Shown: positions 1 to 12,286, counted from the first letter of the stretch. The stretch: DNA of 64,000 nucleotides from Dreissena polymorpha (GCF_020536995.1 NC_068366.1:25294973-25358972); one strand, 5' to 3'. Notes: a model not told the origin generated them from the letters alone. Made by a program: numbers and translations.

Positions 1-540
1 ATAATGGATCCGAAAGACTAATGTCTAACAAACTCTTAGATAATTCAGCTTTAATTAGGGTAACATTTACAATGTCTATTGTAAGCTCATATCAATAATG
101 TAACGAAGATATGTTGCAGATGATGCCAAACCTATGCTTTCTTTAGGCAAAAATAAAAGAGAATGCCAGCAGTATATATAAGCATGCTGAAATGTTGATT
201 TTTTGCATTATAACTACGAATACAATCACGCACATTCGTATTTAAACGTATTCATATTTGATTATTTAACACGCTACATTTTCAAAAGTGTAAATGTGTT
301 TCCCCTTGTTGTTTAATCAGATAATATCGTAGTTGTTTACAAGCTCTATACACACTTGCTGTGAAAGTCTTTATGTTTGAAATTAATTTGCAATGTTGTA
401 CACAGTTGCATTTTTTGTTATGTACAAAATATTAATCTGACGGATATTGACACTATGGACAAACGCATAAAAAATTGTTTGAATACAATATGAACTTAGC
501 GGTAAGGCAGTCTCAATTTATGTGTTGTTTTAATGTATAA

Positions 541-560
541 TTTATATATATATATATATA
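541..560. repeat. (TA)n microsatellite
   Basis: Ten TA dinucleotides in AT-rich DNA. Confidence 0.7.
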
Positions 561-1100
561 AGCATAGGGGAAATATAACATAATTAAGTATTCCGCGATA
601 TACAATTAATACATGCATCATGATTATTTGCGAAAGGTGGTTGCGAACAATCGAATGATACATAAAATCAGACTCGAGTTACATCTTAAACGTTTCAGCA
701 CTTTGTCATCAAGAGTAACTTTGAATCCGAATATGGGGTCAATAAAGGTGCTTAATTAAGCTTATATTTCTTTTACATGCCGCGTTTGCCAGCGGTTCAA
801 CACGTGTTGTACTTCACAATAAGGATTGTATAGCATCTGCCGTTTTGCATGATATCGTGCGATAAATGTTACAAGCACGTCATGTATGTCGCAACAAATC
901 AATATGTAAGATAAAACGTAGGAAACACTTTAATCTAAAGTATTAAGAAGAACTTGTAGATTAGACATTATTTAAGCTTCCGTAGAAACATACTTTAACA
1001 CACATAATTCATATAGAAATACATCTTGATGTACGTCAAACCTCAATTACATCGCGTTGAAAACCGCCCACAAAAAATGCTTATAACGATAATGAAAATT

Positions 1101-1370
1101 AATATGTGTCTTGTTCTGATAAAACTGGGCATAATACATGTGCGTAAAGTGTCGTCCCAGATTAGCCTGTGCAGTCCGCACAGGCTAATCAGGGACGTTA
1201 CTTTCCGCATAAACTTGATTTTCGGTAAGGAGGGACTTCCTTGAAACTAAAATTACCATGAAAGCGGAAAGTGTCGTCCCTGATTAGCCTGTGCGGACTG
1301 CACAGGCTAATCTGGGACGACACTTTACGCACTGTCTTGACCAGTTTTCACAGAACAAGACACATATTGT
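1101..1370. mobile_element. Family-1 palindromic repeat, near-complete copy
   Basis: Two inverted arms, each itself a hairpin built on ATTAGCCTGTGC..GCACAGGCTAAT, joined by AACTTGATTTTCGG and an A-rich stretch. The outer ends GTGTCTTGTTCTG and CAGAACAAGACAC pair. This is the best preserved copy at the left of the window. Confidence 0.85.
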
Positions 1371-3387
1371 TACAAAACCCGTGTTATCATGCTATACCTC
1401 TGTGGGACATTAAGTAAGAAAGTTGCCCAGTACCGATTCATATACAACAATCGCACTACGTTATTTTAAGATGATATATCATAAAATAACGCCCTATAAT
1501 GTGTCTGGTCTTTCATTATTCTTAATAAGTCTAACACAAATCAATGAACATTATCTTTAAATTAAGCAGACTGTGATTTCACATTTTGCAAAGCAAAGTA
1601 ATCACACGTCATGGAAATAACTCATTTATCATTTGCTTTATAATTAAATTAAACATTGTTATAAAATTTAGCACTATTATGCAAAAATTCCATAATAGAG
1701 CCATTTAATTATAACAGTATGCAAATAACATTGATAACAGAACAAATATAGACTAAACACATCAAATTGCACATTATATAGTTAACTGAGCACATGTACT
1801 TAACTGCTTTTACAACATGCGATCAGAGCTTATAACAATCAGATGGCTTTATTCAGAAATTAAATAATTGAACAAACATTAGGTCAATATCCTCATTGCC
1901 GAACAAACCACTGCTATATAACAAAATCTATATTTCAAATCGACGTGCACTCAAACCATACTACCCTATAAATTCACACAAACTTATGCGATAGCCTTTG
2001 GCCACATTCTGATAACTTCTGATCTGATAGGCGGTTTCCCACTATTTAGATGCATTATACTTAGTTGCAACAAGTTCTAGTGGAAATACTAAATATCAAT
2101 AAAACATTATTAATATAAGCAATCCTTGCATCATAGTATTCACATTGCTTTATAATCAGTACCGTTTCGTTTTGTGCTCGGTTAGCAAATTATAAATGAT
2201 GACCAGCGTATAACACTTCGATCTTGCTGCAATTGTGTCAGTTCGTTAACAAATCATAGATTGACCGCATAATGCGTAAAATATATATTTGCGTGTGTTT
2301 TTGTTACTATGACTAGAGTATTCATGCTCAATATATTTTGAGTTTAACGCTCTCTTGTTTATTCAAACATAAAAATAAGGAGTGAACACAATACATTTAT
2401 AGAATAACTAATCAAATTATCATTACCCACTAACGAAATAATAATATCCAAACAATTTTATAAATGTATCATAATTGAATGCGCTGCAAGTTAATGAATT
2501 TCTTTTCAAGGATTAAAAAAAAAACTTTATAAAAATAATAATGTACGGCTAATATGTAGTCACGTTAAATCGCTTAATTCAAAAGTTAACATAAGGAGAT
2601 GTTTTTAATAATGTTCGTTGTTAATGCCAAATAACAGATGGAGACACGTACAAACAGACAGTTGCTCACCGGAAATACGACCTATTTGACTGGTAATGTA
2701 TCCATATTCTCATGTTACAAGTTCGTGTGTAACCAATCAGAGAAAATTTCATAACGTAAAACACGTCAATCTATTCAAATTGGACCTCGTTTCCGGAAAA
2801 CAAAATTCCTAGCTTCTCTTTTGTTTTTATTGAACAGGTGCCATGATGAAATTCCTCCTACAGATTAAACGCTGATAACTCACGACGTCAGTAGTATAAA
2901 CGAAAAATGAAGTTGACTTTAAAAAGGCGATTATTTTCACTTAGATTTTATTCAAGCAAATACTACAACACGTTTGTGCAAAACCAGGCAAATATTCAAC
3001 GTTGTAAACTGCTTTGATATTAATTGATTAAAAGATGCATGCTGAAATAGTCTCCTTTTAACTTGTGCATTTGTGCGCGTGATGCATGTTAAAAAAAGCA
3101 ATACCAAAAACATAATTGCGTAGCATTAACGCGAATGCCGTTGGCCGGAAAACTTGTTGCTGCATCGATGAGCTAAAGTACTAATTTAACATTCGTGCAT
3201 ACATCCATTTTATCAGTACGAAAACAAAAACGCCAACTTAAACACTTAAGCTAAGTGTATTGTTTTGCGTCTATCACTCTTTAGTATGTTCCCATTTTCT
3301 AACTATGAATGCAAATGAACGCACATTTATAAATTTTATTCTGCCGTCGTAATTAAAGAATCGAAATTTACTGTGTGAGGCACTATT
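1371..3387. other. Intergenic, nothing recognised
   Basis: AT-rich sequence with no coherent exon, repeat or RNA that I can support on either strand. The first 1100 bases are similar apart from a short (TA)n. Confidence 0.5.
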
Positions 3388-4247
3388 ATTATTGTATAAA
3401 CGCTATCTATAATGCCCTCTGGCGAGGTGCAGAAACTTGGCAAAAGAAGGGCTTGAACGGGAGAAAGCGTATATTAAGTTATTCACGTGTCGTTCAAGCC
3501 CTGTTATGTGTTTTTCATACCCAAATACTGGTCAACGCGCAGTTACTTCCCTGAGTCTTCTTTGAGTTCTTCTTAGTGGATTCAATGAAGTTATTATGAA
3601 CGTTGTTAATAAACACAGCTTTCGCCGACTTTCCAAGCATAAATGGGGAAATGCATAAGCACCAGTTTCCTCATGCATGCAGGGATAAAGAAAATGAATA
3701 TTTCAATCCACTTTTGAAATTATACCGTCAGCACTCTCTTGACAACAGTTTGATTTTATTGGCAACGTCAATGAAGTTAAGGTTATTTATTCAACACGTT
3801 CACATGTTTATGCTGTAAAAGTATGTGTTTATGTACTTCAACGTTCGTGCTGTATGCTTGAAATACTTCAGTGACAATATTTCGCCGAATTTCCAAGCAT
3901 AAATGGGGAAATTCATAAGCACCAGTTTCCTCATGCTATTAATTTTTAGAAAATTTAGTTAAAACGAAATAAGATAGACCTGCACGAAAGAAACATCTAT
4001 GAAAACAATGACTTATTCTGACGATATGTTTATCCGTCACGACCAGTAAATTCCAAAATAATTCCTAATGAATTACTTTGCGCGGCTACATTTCAAATTT
4101 GCATAAATCCACTGTTTAAACACATTTTAAATAAAAAACTGCCTATCCGAAGGTAAAGCCTCGTCATTTCTTTCTGATGACCGATTGAGGCATATGTAAA
4201 ACACAACCTTGAACTGCTGCGCCCTCGAAAACGTGTATTATCCCTAT
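3388..4247 (+). repeat. Repeat copy 1, inverted relative to 8472-9252
   Basis: ATCTATAATGCCCTCTGGCG, AAGCACCAGTTTCCTCATGC and TTGAGGCATATGTAAAACAC all recur on the opposite strand at 8.5-9.25 kb in mirrored order. No intact frame and no terminal repeats recognised, so the class is unknown. It lies downstream of gene A. Confidence 0.7.
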
Positions 4248-4817
4248 ATTAACGTCTATTAAATTACGTAAATAGTAGTCATTTCCTAGATAAACCCGTA
4301 AAATAAAGAATAACTGATTGAACATGATTGAGTTAAATCATATATTAAAAATTCCTCAAGTTTAAATAACAATAACAAAAATATATTGTGACATAAATAC
4401 TGAACTTTTATTTTGAAATGAAATATTGAAATGCTCCCTTTTAATATGTCTTCACGCATTGATACTGTATCCAAACATTTCGATGTATCGCCCACGCCAG
4501 CATCTCTCTGTTGTGTACAGACACTTTTTATCGGTGTATACATAAATACATTTGCCGGGGGCTACTTAAATAGTATTTGTATATTGCATTCTTATATCCG
4601 ACGATTCTGTGTAGTAGCTAGACATATAAACTCTAATTTGGCGTATTTTTATGCGAAGGAAGTGTGTTGATTTATGACACCGATGTCATTATTAATTGGC
4701 ATGACCTGTTGTATTGAGATTGTATTAATGTTTTGTACACCACATACATTGCCTGTAAGCTACACGCTTGATTTACTCCATTTATGATGCGAAAAAACAC
4801 CTTCATTTAAATGCAGT

Positions 4818-4823
4818 TTTATT
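4818..4823 (-). promoter_or_regulatory. Poly(A) signal of gene A
   Basis: A canonical AATAAA on the minus strand about 40 nt after the gene A stop codon. Confidence 0.6.
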
Positions 4824-4863
4824 CCGCTCGTATATCATGTCATCAATACGACGACAGACCCTC

Positions 4864-4991
4864 CTAGCTTGTATAGTCACACACACAAATGTGACATCCA
4901 GCATCGTCCTTCTTAAACTTAGGTGGATTCCCACAATCTAGCAGGCACTGGATTGGGATGCAACCAGTCCTAGGAGTTGTATAATTACCCT
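4864..4991 (-). CDS. Gene A exon 7: antistasin-like domain 2 and stop
   Basis: The acceptor is TATTACAG|AG after a pyrimidine-rich tract. The pattern is C-x4-C-x3-C-x12-C-x2-C-x-C with CGNPPKFKKDDAGC in the middle, matching CGSPPKFMKDTKGC in the gene at 61.9 kb. This ties the two genes to one family. The stop codon TAG is at 4866-4864. Confidence 0.85.
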
Positions 4992-7900
4992 CTGTAATAG
5001 AAACAATAATAAGTTTAGTTATACTTATACCGCGTAAAGATGCATATACCTGTAATTAACTTTAACTAAGTTCCGAAGAGCGTGGTTCCTAGCTAGTAAA
5101 CAATCATTAAACCACATGATTTAACACTTTTATCTTACCGACTGCCATAAGTATGAGCCCATTATCAAGTTGAAATTGACTTTCTTTATCGTTGCTGTTT
5201 GTTTTGGCGTTCTGAGTACATTGTGCGTGGCGAAATAGATGTTTAAAATGTTCTAACTTGTTCGTTGTTTATCTTTGTGTTTCATTATAATCAAATCATT
5301 ACGAAAGTTCACACAAGCTTGAAACATTACTAAGTTTTCAAGCAACTGTTATGAATGAATTATCAATATTCATCAACGTTAATAATGTACGTTTGGTTAA
5401 TTAAAATTTAAAAATATCTTTAAAAAATTGTAAAATTAATTAAGAGTTGAATAATATACATCTTGACAACGTGAATTCACCATAAAAAGGAAGTGTGTAC
5501 TTGTTGAGAAAAGAGGTTTTATCAAAGGAATACTGTTATTTTCGAATAAATAGGATTGTATTTGAAATTGTATGCATCACTAAAATAGATATGTTTTATT
5601 GTAAAAATATACATGTGTGATTTTTCTCATTTGTTTTGCTTATATATCAATAAATTCATTTCGATTACGCGAGGTTTCAGCGAGTGCATAAGTCCATACT
5701 AGAATTACAAATGGCACAAGCTGCCCTATCATTCGCATGTGTTTTCATGGGAGAAACGTCATTGAAATTGCCTTATAACATACAGGGCAACTCTTCCCTG
5801 ATATAAAAGCATTGGAAACAAACAGACGATCGTAAATTCGCATTAAGGTTAAATAAAGACTTATTTCACAATCTACATTAAGTATTACTGTAAAACGCCT
5901 TTTCTTCATGTCATAAAACACTACAGCGAAATGATGATTGCTAGAACCATAACTTAAAGGGACCGTCCACCAGATTGACGAAAAAATGAAAAGTTATAAA
6001 ATACCGTATTTTTTTACAATGATTAGTTTATATTGATTAAAATATCACGACTGGTATATTACATTACTTGAAAAAGTTGCTGAGTTTTCATATTTTCAGT
6101 ATATTCGGTATTAAAATTTTACTGGGTATGTGTACCAGGTAACTACCAGTTAACTATAAATAACGCAAGTAGATTCATCATCATCGTCACGTGGTAAACC
6201 CAGGAATGCAAATTGTGCATGCGTAGTGAATTGTATATTTTTTTTTATATCAAATGATCAATCTGCTTGCGTTATTTATAGTGTGTATATCGTTAAGTCA
6301 CCTATTTTCGCGATGTACTTTCGATTTTATATTGCTAAATTTTATTGCCGAATATACTGAATATATATGAACTTTTTTCCAGTAATGTAGTATGCCAGTC
6401 GTGATATTCTAATCAATTTAAACTAATAATTATAAACAATACAGTATTTTAGAACTTTTCGTTTTATCGTCAATCTGGTTGACGATCCCTTTAAGTCGAA
6501 GAAAACACATACTTATACACTACCATGTTTATGTACACATTTACTTATGTAACGCTTTTTTGCGAACCATAAATATGTTTTGATGCTGCTTATATCGAGA
6601 TAGTTATAGAACATGATTAGAATATAATCTTCACACGGAAAACGGGGCTTAATGCATGTGCATAAAGTGTCGCCCCAGATTAGTCCGCACAAGCTAATCA
6701 AGGCCGACTCTTTACGAACATGCATTACGTCCCGTTCTCACAGATTAAGGCTCATAGTGCTACTATCGAAGCGGAGATATAATATACCGCGCTTTTGGCA
6801 GACACTGTGATCAGCGTTCAACTTTTCGAACATTTGTTTACGTTTAATTGAAAAAAGTACATATTTTAACATACCGCATAAGCAGATTGGACAGAAATTT
6901 TCATCTACGTCGATACAGCTTCCAATGGTCGGACAATCGTCAGGAAAATATGGGCAACCTAGAACAATTGTGTTCTATACTTTGTCTGAAAAAATCGATT
7001 ATTAATTTTGTTGGAGATCAATTTATTTCCTATGAGAGTCTTTACAGGCTGAAATAAATATTTTATTTTACAAATGGCTATTCACAGAACCACTAGTGTG
7101 CGAAAAACAATTCCGCAAAAGTAACAGTTATCCGTATCCTCCTTCTAAGCTATATGACACAATTATATATAAAAGTAGTTTTAGTTGTTTTCCTGCCAAC
7201 GTATATGAAAAATATGATGTACCTGTGTTTGGCTGCGTTGTTGTCGTTGTCGGCGATTCAGCCACTTTGTGAGCGTTAAATGATGCAAAAACAAAACGTC
7301 AAATACATATTGCTTATGACCGATTGTAGCAATAATATTATATAACGGTGGAAACTGAAACATACTTTAACGATAGAGACTTTTGGTTTCGTTAGATATA
7401 CTGTTTATAAAGTAAAGTCGACAGCAACTAAAAGGCTCCGCTTTTACACTTACACGTACATGATACTTAAACAAGATTCACAACCAAGTAAAACATTATT
7501 AGATTATGTTGTTATTTTTCTAAACGTTAAGTTGCAAACAATACAATAATACAAACTTGAAGTTGTTGTTCCCGTGGTAGTTTTCGTAGTTGATTGTGTT
7601 GAAAACACAGCTGGTAGTGTAGGTGGATTAGCCAATTTAGTAGATTTCGTAGTTTGAGTTGTCGATTGCGTTGATGGTTCTGTAGATTGCGTTGTTTGCT
7701 CGGTAGATTGCGTAATTGTTTGGGTCGATTGCGTAGTTAGTTGAGTCGATTGCGTAGTTGGTTTGGTTGATTGCGTGGTTGTTTCGGTCCATTGCGTAGT
7801 TGGTTTGGTCGATTGCGTAGTTGGTTGGGTTGATTGCGTAGTTGGTTGGGTCGATTGCGTAGTTGGTTGAGTCGATTGCGTAGTTGGTTGAGTCGATTGC

Positions 7901-10900
7901 GTAGTTGGTTGGGTCGATTGCGTAGTTGGTTGGGTCGATTGCGTTGTTGGTTGGGTCGATTGCGTTGTTGGTTGGGTCGATTGCGTAGTTGGTTGGGTTG
8001 AATGCGTAGTTTGTTGGGTCGATTGCGTAGTTGGTTGGGTTGATTGCGTAGTTGGTTGGGTCGATTGCGTTGCTGGTTGGGACGATTGCGTAGTTGATTG
8101 GGTTGAGAGCGTTGTTTGTTGCGTAGATTGAGTTGTTGTCTCTGTAGATTGCGTCGTTGGTGTTACAGTTTAAATACAGGTATATGTGTGATTTGTAAAT
8201 TATTGTCAAAATTATACGATTTGTCAATAGAAGAGCCGATGATTTTGCGGTATAAAATTAATATCATATTTAAAAGTTTGAATGTTTTAAACAAGATATA
8301 TACATTTATTTAATTTATTGTTTACCTGCAACGGACATGGCTGTGCTAGAAGAGCCGTGGTTGAAATTATTCCATGGGAGATTCGTAGCATATTGTCCGT
8401 CTGAAAACAAAGTAACTTTCTATAATGATGTGTGATATTTTTAAAGGAACATCGCTTATTTTCTCATTTTCTATGGGGATAATATACGTTTTCGAGGGCA
8501 GCACTCGGGCAGGAACGGATTTTTCGAGCGCCCGCAGATGATCGTGTCCGAGAAAATGTGTATTTTCGCTATTATTGCATAAACAAATCACACATACCAA
8601 AATAAATTAAAATAACATTGAAAACAATATGTTTTGTTCATTCGAAATCGACAAAATAATTTTATTATTTTAATACAGTTCAAGGTTGTGTTTTACATAT
8701 GCCTCAATCGGTCATCAGAAAGAAATGACGAGGCTTTACCTTCGGATAGACAGTTTTCGATTTAAAATGTGTTTAAACAGTGGATTAATGCAAAGTTGAA
8801 ATGCAGCCGCGCAAAGTAAGAAATGGGGAATTATTTTGGAATTTGAAGCAGGAGCTTTGAAGGTACAAAAACACTTACATTTACAGCATAGTCTTTTGAA
8901 AGTGTTGTTTAAATAACCTTAACTTCATTGACGTTGCCAATAAAATAAAGCTGTTGGCAAAAGAGTACAGATGGTATAATTTGAAAAGTGGATTGAAATA
9001 GTCATTGCCATTATCCCTGCATGCATGAGGAAACTGGTGCTTATTCAGTTCCCCATTTATGCTTGGAAAGTCGTCGCAGGCTTGAGAAGGGAAGTAACTG
9101 CGCGTGGACCAGATTATGGATATGAAAAACACATAGCAGGGCTTGAACGGCACGTGGATCGCCTTGTTAATACACGATTTCTCCCGCTCACTCCTTTTGC
9201 AAAGTTTCTGCACCCCGCCAGAGGGCATTATAGATAGAGTTTATGCAATAAAAACAGATCAATCCACCACAGGTTATCCTGCTACCAATAAATTATGTTT
9301 CGAAAAAAGCCCCGTGATAACACATTTATCCTACAGCTTAATGATTTTATAGAAGAAATACGACTCATAAAGAAAAGATAAGGTTTTCTCCACGGTTATT
9401 TTTAGATAAGGTTTATCCCACATATATTTTAAGAACATGTACATAGAGACTACTTTTTTGGCCTTTCACCCCTGATTGCGTCATTCAGGTCTTTGGGTAC
9501 GCAGTTGTTAAACGAGTTAACGAGTGTGTGTGTGTGAGTGCTTACGATGGATTATTTAGAGGATAATACACGGCTGAGATGGACCGGGCAGTGACAATCG
9601 GCCCTCAGGGGGCATAACCCTGGTTTGCGACCTGGGGCCGATTATCACTGCCCGGCCCGGCTCAGCCGTGTATTAAAGAGTATAATATATATCTTACTTT
9701 TATACTAAATTATAGATGGGCACAGGTTTTGAGTCATATTATAATACTATTTTGGTTCTTCACTAAAATGTATGAGGAACCAGCTTTTCGTACTTTTATT
9801 TTCTTTCACTTGATTACGCAATTTATGACGTATCTCGTGTGACGTAATTTAAATGACGAAACTAGCTAGACGCTTTGGATTTAAGGACACCATTAATTCG
9901 AACTTGAAGGGTTTTTATTTGACAATTAAACATTTTTAAGCATCGAACGATTATTGTGTGTGTTTACGATGGATTATTATCATATTATGAATGTGAATAA
10001 CAGTGTTGGGATATAAAACTGGAATGGAACTGGTGAGACTGCATTTTCGATTTCGTTAAAATGTCGAATGTACTCGAATAACACGATGTTTTATTGAAAA
10101 ATTGATTAAATTTAAGAAAAGTGTCAGTGAATTGTTCTTTAATTTTTTGAAGGAAATCGATATTGAATTAAAGGGTAATTTCTTTGATGAATAAGTCGTT
10201 CCTTTGTCAGTCGATCAAAGAATGTCTATCCACAAAGAATTGCCTGCTTACATCCAGTGCTTTAAAACGGAAAAGATGGATTGCGATGAAGAAATGTGTC
10301 CAGAATTTTAATTCGTCATGGAAGCAAATTAAACTTTACGAAAATAAACATGTTTTTTACACAACTGCGGTGAGTAGAACAATAACCCGCAGATGCTTTA
10401 CTTTGTATGTCAGTAAGTTAATAGATTAGTGTGAACAAAGAACTAAATTAAGAAGGGTTGGTTTTAGACTAAAATTAACAATATCGGCGGGGATGAATGC
10501 TGAATCATGCTTCACGTAGGTGTCTACACATTTTATAAATTTCAAAATGGCAGCCATTTTTGTTTTTGGTATTTTACAGTGGTGAAACAATAATTGTAGT
10601 TTGAACACAACCGTCTGTGTTCTTAGTTCTATTTGACTGGGTTACATTTGTAACGCTGATTAAAATTGAATCGAGGCGTATAGCTATATTTTGTCTCGTT
10701 TCTCTTCTTTTGCGTGGAATTCTTAAGGACTATTTCGAGTTCCTTAAACGTGAAAGATCACACTTAATATTACTACTCAATGTTAGATTCAGTATAGTCT
10801 ATCTAATGTGTTTTTGCTTTTATTTTATCAATTAAAGACTACTATTTTAATTGCATCAGGAATAAATTAAATAAAAAATACATTGTAGGATAAAGAGAAT

Positions 10901-11789
10901 ACTATGTTAGTGTGATTGTGTACTTAAATTTATCCAACTCGTCTCAGAAAGGCTTACAAGGCTCAGCAAGCCTCGCCATGTAAACCTTTCTTCACTCCTG
11001 GGATAAATTTATGTACACAACCACACTAACATAGTATTCTCTATGTGTTTTAATGCGCGAAGAACACCAAGTCCACAGCAACGCATCATTATAACGGTAG
11101 TCAGACTTCCAATTATATAGTTTGTAAAAGCAATACATTGTTCGTTGTTCACTACACTTGTTGTTAATAAGCTTTAAATGCGTTCTAAGTGTCGTATGAT
11201 GATATGTCCGCTGTGTTTATGAACGAATAAAGATTTGCCGTGTGTGTACATGTTAAGAATATTGTCGGATTATTGAGTATTATACTGCTCATGTTAAATA
11301 ATATATTAAGGTCAAACGTACCCGATACGCACTGATCTGGGCATTCATAGCAACCGTTTGCGTACGCCGGGCATCTGCAGAAAGCGTTGAAATAAGGACA
11401 GGAACGTCTTAAAGGCGTTGAATCTGGTTACGAAAATTGATTTTAGACAATACCAATTTATGCAAAAGTGTCATGTGATACGACAATTTTAATACAATTA
11501 GTACATTTTATAATGCCGTGTCATTAACATTCGGAATACGAAACTAGTCATACATAACACAATGTATCTTAAGAATAGTTTAATAATGTCCTTAATTAAA
11601 TATATTGTTCAATGTAAAATTGTTGTACTGATAGATCGATTGATTCTATATTACAAATGCATGTACAACAATAATAAACGACAATAAACTAAACATATTG
11701 TTATTTGAATACAGTAATCGACGGTTAACCATACCGTGAATCGGTAGAACACACGCTAGCATCACAGTTGTAACTATGGCCATATTCAT
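4864..11789 (-). CDS. Secreted mucin-like protein with antistasin-like domains (gene A, 7 exons, 356 aa)
   Basis: Exons in coding order: 11789-11735, 11423-11322, 8400-8326, 8141-7557, 7264-7223, 6958-6875 and 4991-4864. All six introns are GT-AG and phase 1, and the joined frame is open for 356 codons, which is the strongest support. Residues 1-18 are a hydrophobic signal peptide. Residues 27-50 hold six Cys. Residues 78-272 are a Thr/Ser/Gln/Pro tract of TQSTQPTT octapeptides, a likely O-glycosylated mucin domain. Residues 288-314 and 325-352 are two six-Cys modules ending CxxCxC, typical of antistasin-like domains, a family known for serine-protease inhibition. An AATAAA at 4823-4818 lies about 40 nt past the stop. 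The product is probably extracellular; inhibition of a protease, or a structural mucus or byssus role, is inference. Additional exons in the 1.9-kb and 2.9-kb introns cannot be excluded. The start could also be the second Met at 11783. Confidence 0.8.
5954..6494. mobile_element. TTAA-flanked palindromic element, 541 bp
   Basis: TTAAAGGGACCGTCCACCAG faces CTGGTTGACGATCCCTTTAA. The arms stay complementary for well over 100 bp (ATATCACGACTGG with CCAGTCGTGATAT). It lies in the last intron of gene A. No coding frame. Confidence 0.7.
6630..6755. mobile_element. Family-1 repeat, internally deleted
   Basis: GCATGTGCATAAAGTGTCG and the right-end CATGCATTACGTCCCG are kept, and the middle arm is missing. 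It lies in the last intron of gene A. Confidence 0.6.
6875..6958 (-). CDS. Gene A exon 6: antistasin-like domain 1
   Basis: The acceptor is GTTCTAG|GT and the donor TGCG|GTATGT, phase 1 at both ends. The 27 codons run from Cys to Cys in the pattern C-x6-C-x5-C-x7-C-x2-C-x-C and end CPICLC. The compact six-Cys layout with a terminal CxxCxC fits antistasin-like repeats. The opposite strand is also open here, but that reading has no family features. Confidence 0.8.
7223..7264 (-). CDS. Gene A exon 5: 42-nt Thr micro-exon
   Basis: It encodes AESPTTTTTTQPNT. The acceptor is CACAAAG|TG and the donor CACAG|GTACAT, phase 1 at both ends. It extends the Thr-rich tract and may be skipped without frame change. 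Confidence 0.6.
7557..8141 (-). CDS. Gene A exon 4: Thr-rich TQSTQPTT repeat (mucin domain)
   Basis: A 24-bp repeat is translated as TQSTQPTT units with variants such as TQSTKPTT and TQSTEQTT, about 16 to 18 copies across 194 codons. This frame is chosen over the other two open minus-strand frames because it matches the phase of both neighbours and gives a Thr/Ser-rich product like that of the paralogous gene at 61.9 kb. The acceptor is CTACAG|AG and the donor TCAA|GTTTGT. Confidence 0.75.
8326..8400 (-). CDS. Gene A exon 3: short linker
   Basis: The acceptor is TTTTCAG|AC and the donor GCAG|GTAAAC, and the phase 1 edges join exons 2 and 4 in frame. It encodes 24 residues without Cys, rich in Asn, Ser and Ala. 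Support is splice geometry and frame only. Confidence 0.6.
8472..9252 (-). repeat. Repeat copy 2, inverted relative to 3388-4247
   Basis: The mirror copy, lying in intron 2 of gene A. CGCCAGAGGGCATTATAGAT at 9221 and TTTTCGAGGGCAGC at 8490 mark its two ends. An extra segment of about 110 bp is present near 8515-8640. Confidence 0.7.
9564..9675. mobile_element. Short hairpin element, GC-rich
   Basis: TAATACACGGCTGAG..GGGCAGTGA.AATCGGCCC pairs with its reverse complement up to 9675 around a 25-bp loop. It lies in intron 2 of gene A. Confidence 0.65.
10893..11043. mobile_element. Hairpin element, 150 bp
   Basis: AGAGAATACTATGTTAGTGT pairs with ACACTAACATAGTATTCTCT, with further pairing over GTGTAC.TAAATTTATCC. 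It lies in intron 2 of gene A. Confidence 0.7.
11322..11423 (-). CDS. Gene A exon 2: N-terminal six-Cys module
   Basis: The acceptor is GTAACCAG|AT and the donor TCGG|GTACGT, phase 1 on both sides. The 33 whole codons contain Cys in the pattern C-x6-C-x-C-x6-C-x2-C-x3-C, starting CPYF like the later antistasin-like exon. The Cys spacing is not the canonical antistasin order, so it may be a diverged relative. Confidence 0.75.
11735..11789 (-). CDS. Gene A exon 1: signal peptide
   Basis: It encodes MNMAIVTTVMLACVLPIH plus one base of the next codon. The donor is CACG|GTATGG. A hydrophobic core follows two closely spaced Met codons. The reading frame is open further upstream without Met-rich context, so 11789 is chosen because it gives a compact signal peptide. 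Confidence 0.75.
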
Positions 11790-12286
11790 TTTTGACGAAT
11801 CCCCTGTTGAGATCACTGTCAAAAAGTCTAATCGAATGTATATGTGAACAATTCTGTGCAATACGTAAATGTATTGCAAGATTTTCTTTAATAATTGTGC
11901 CACACAAGTCTTATCAATAAGCGTTAACCTTTAAACGGTCTATTGCCCCATTGAAGAAATATATACTTGTATATGGGTCCGTAAATGAGAACAAGATGGC
12001 GCTTTATTATAGATATAACACGTGTTAGAGAACTAGCTGCCTTAAAGTTATACAGTGTATACTGAAATGACGTCTTTTAGGAGCAGCTTAGCTCAGTTTG
12101 AATTGGGTTTGTTGCAACAATGTATGCAGCGGCAACATTGAACGCACATTTTACAATTACAAATGAGAAATGCAACTATACTAAATTTCTTTATTTTAAG
12201 CAGTTGCGCTTTAATTGGTCAGTGTCGGCTCGGGTTCTGCTTACATGTACCCCAGTTACTCTAATGTATACTTACATGTACCTTGC

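Noticed and set aside
3603-3818. 71-codon frame shared with 8881-9228
   Set aside because: Shared because both lie in the inverted repeat pair. The frame is not conserved between the copies and has no start or domain support.
6848-7057. 69-codon plus-strand frame
   Set aside because: It lies antisense to gene A exon 6, whose Cys pattern and splice sites are far stronger evidence.
7637-8227. 196-codon minus-strand frame reading AIDPTNYA repeats
   Set aside because: It is the wrong frame of the gene A mucin exon. It begins in intron sequence, and only the TQSTQPTT frame matches the splice phase of both neighbours.
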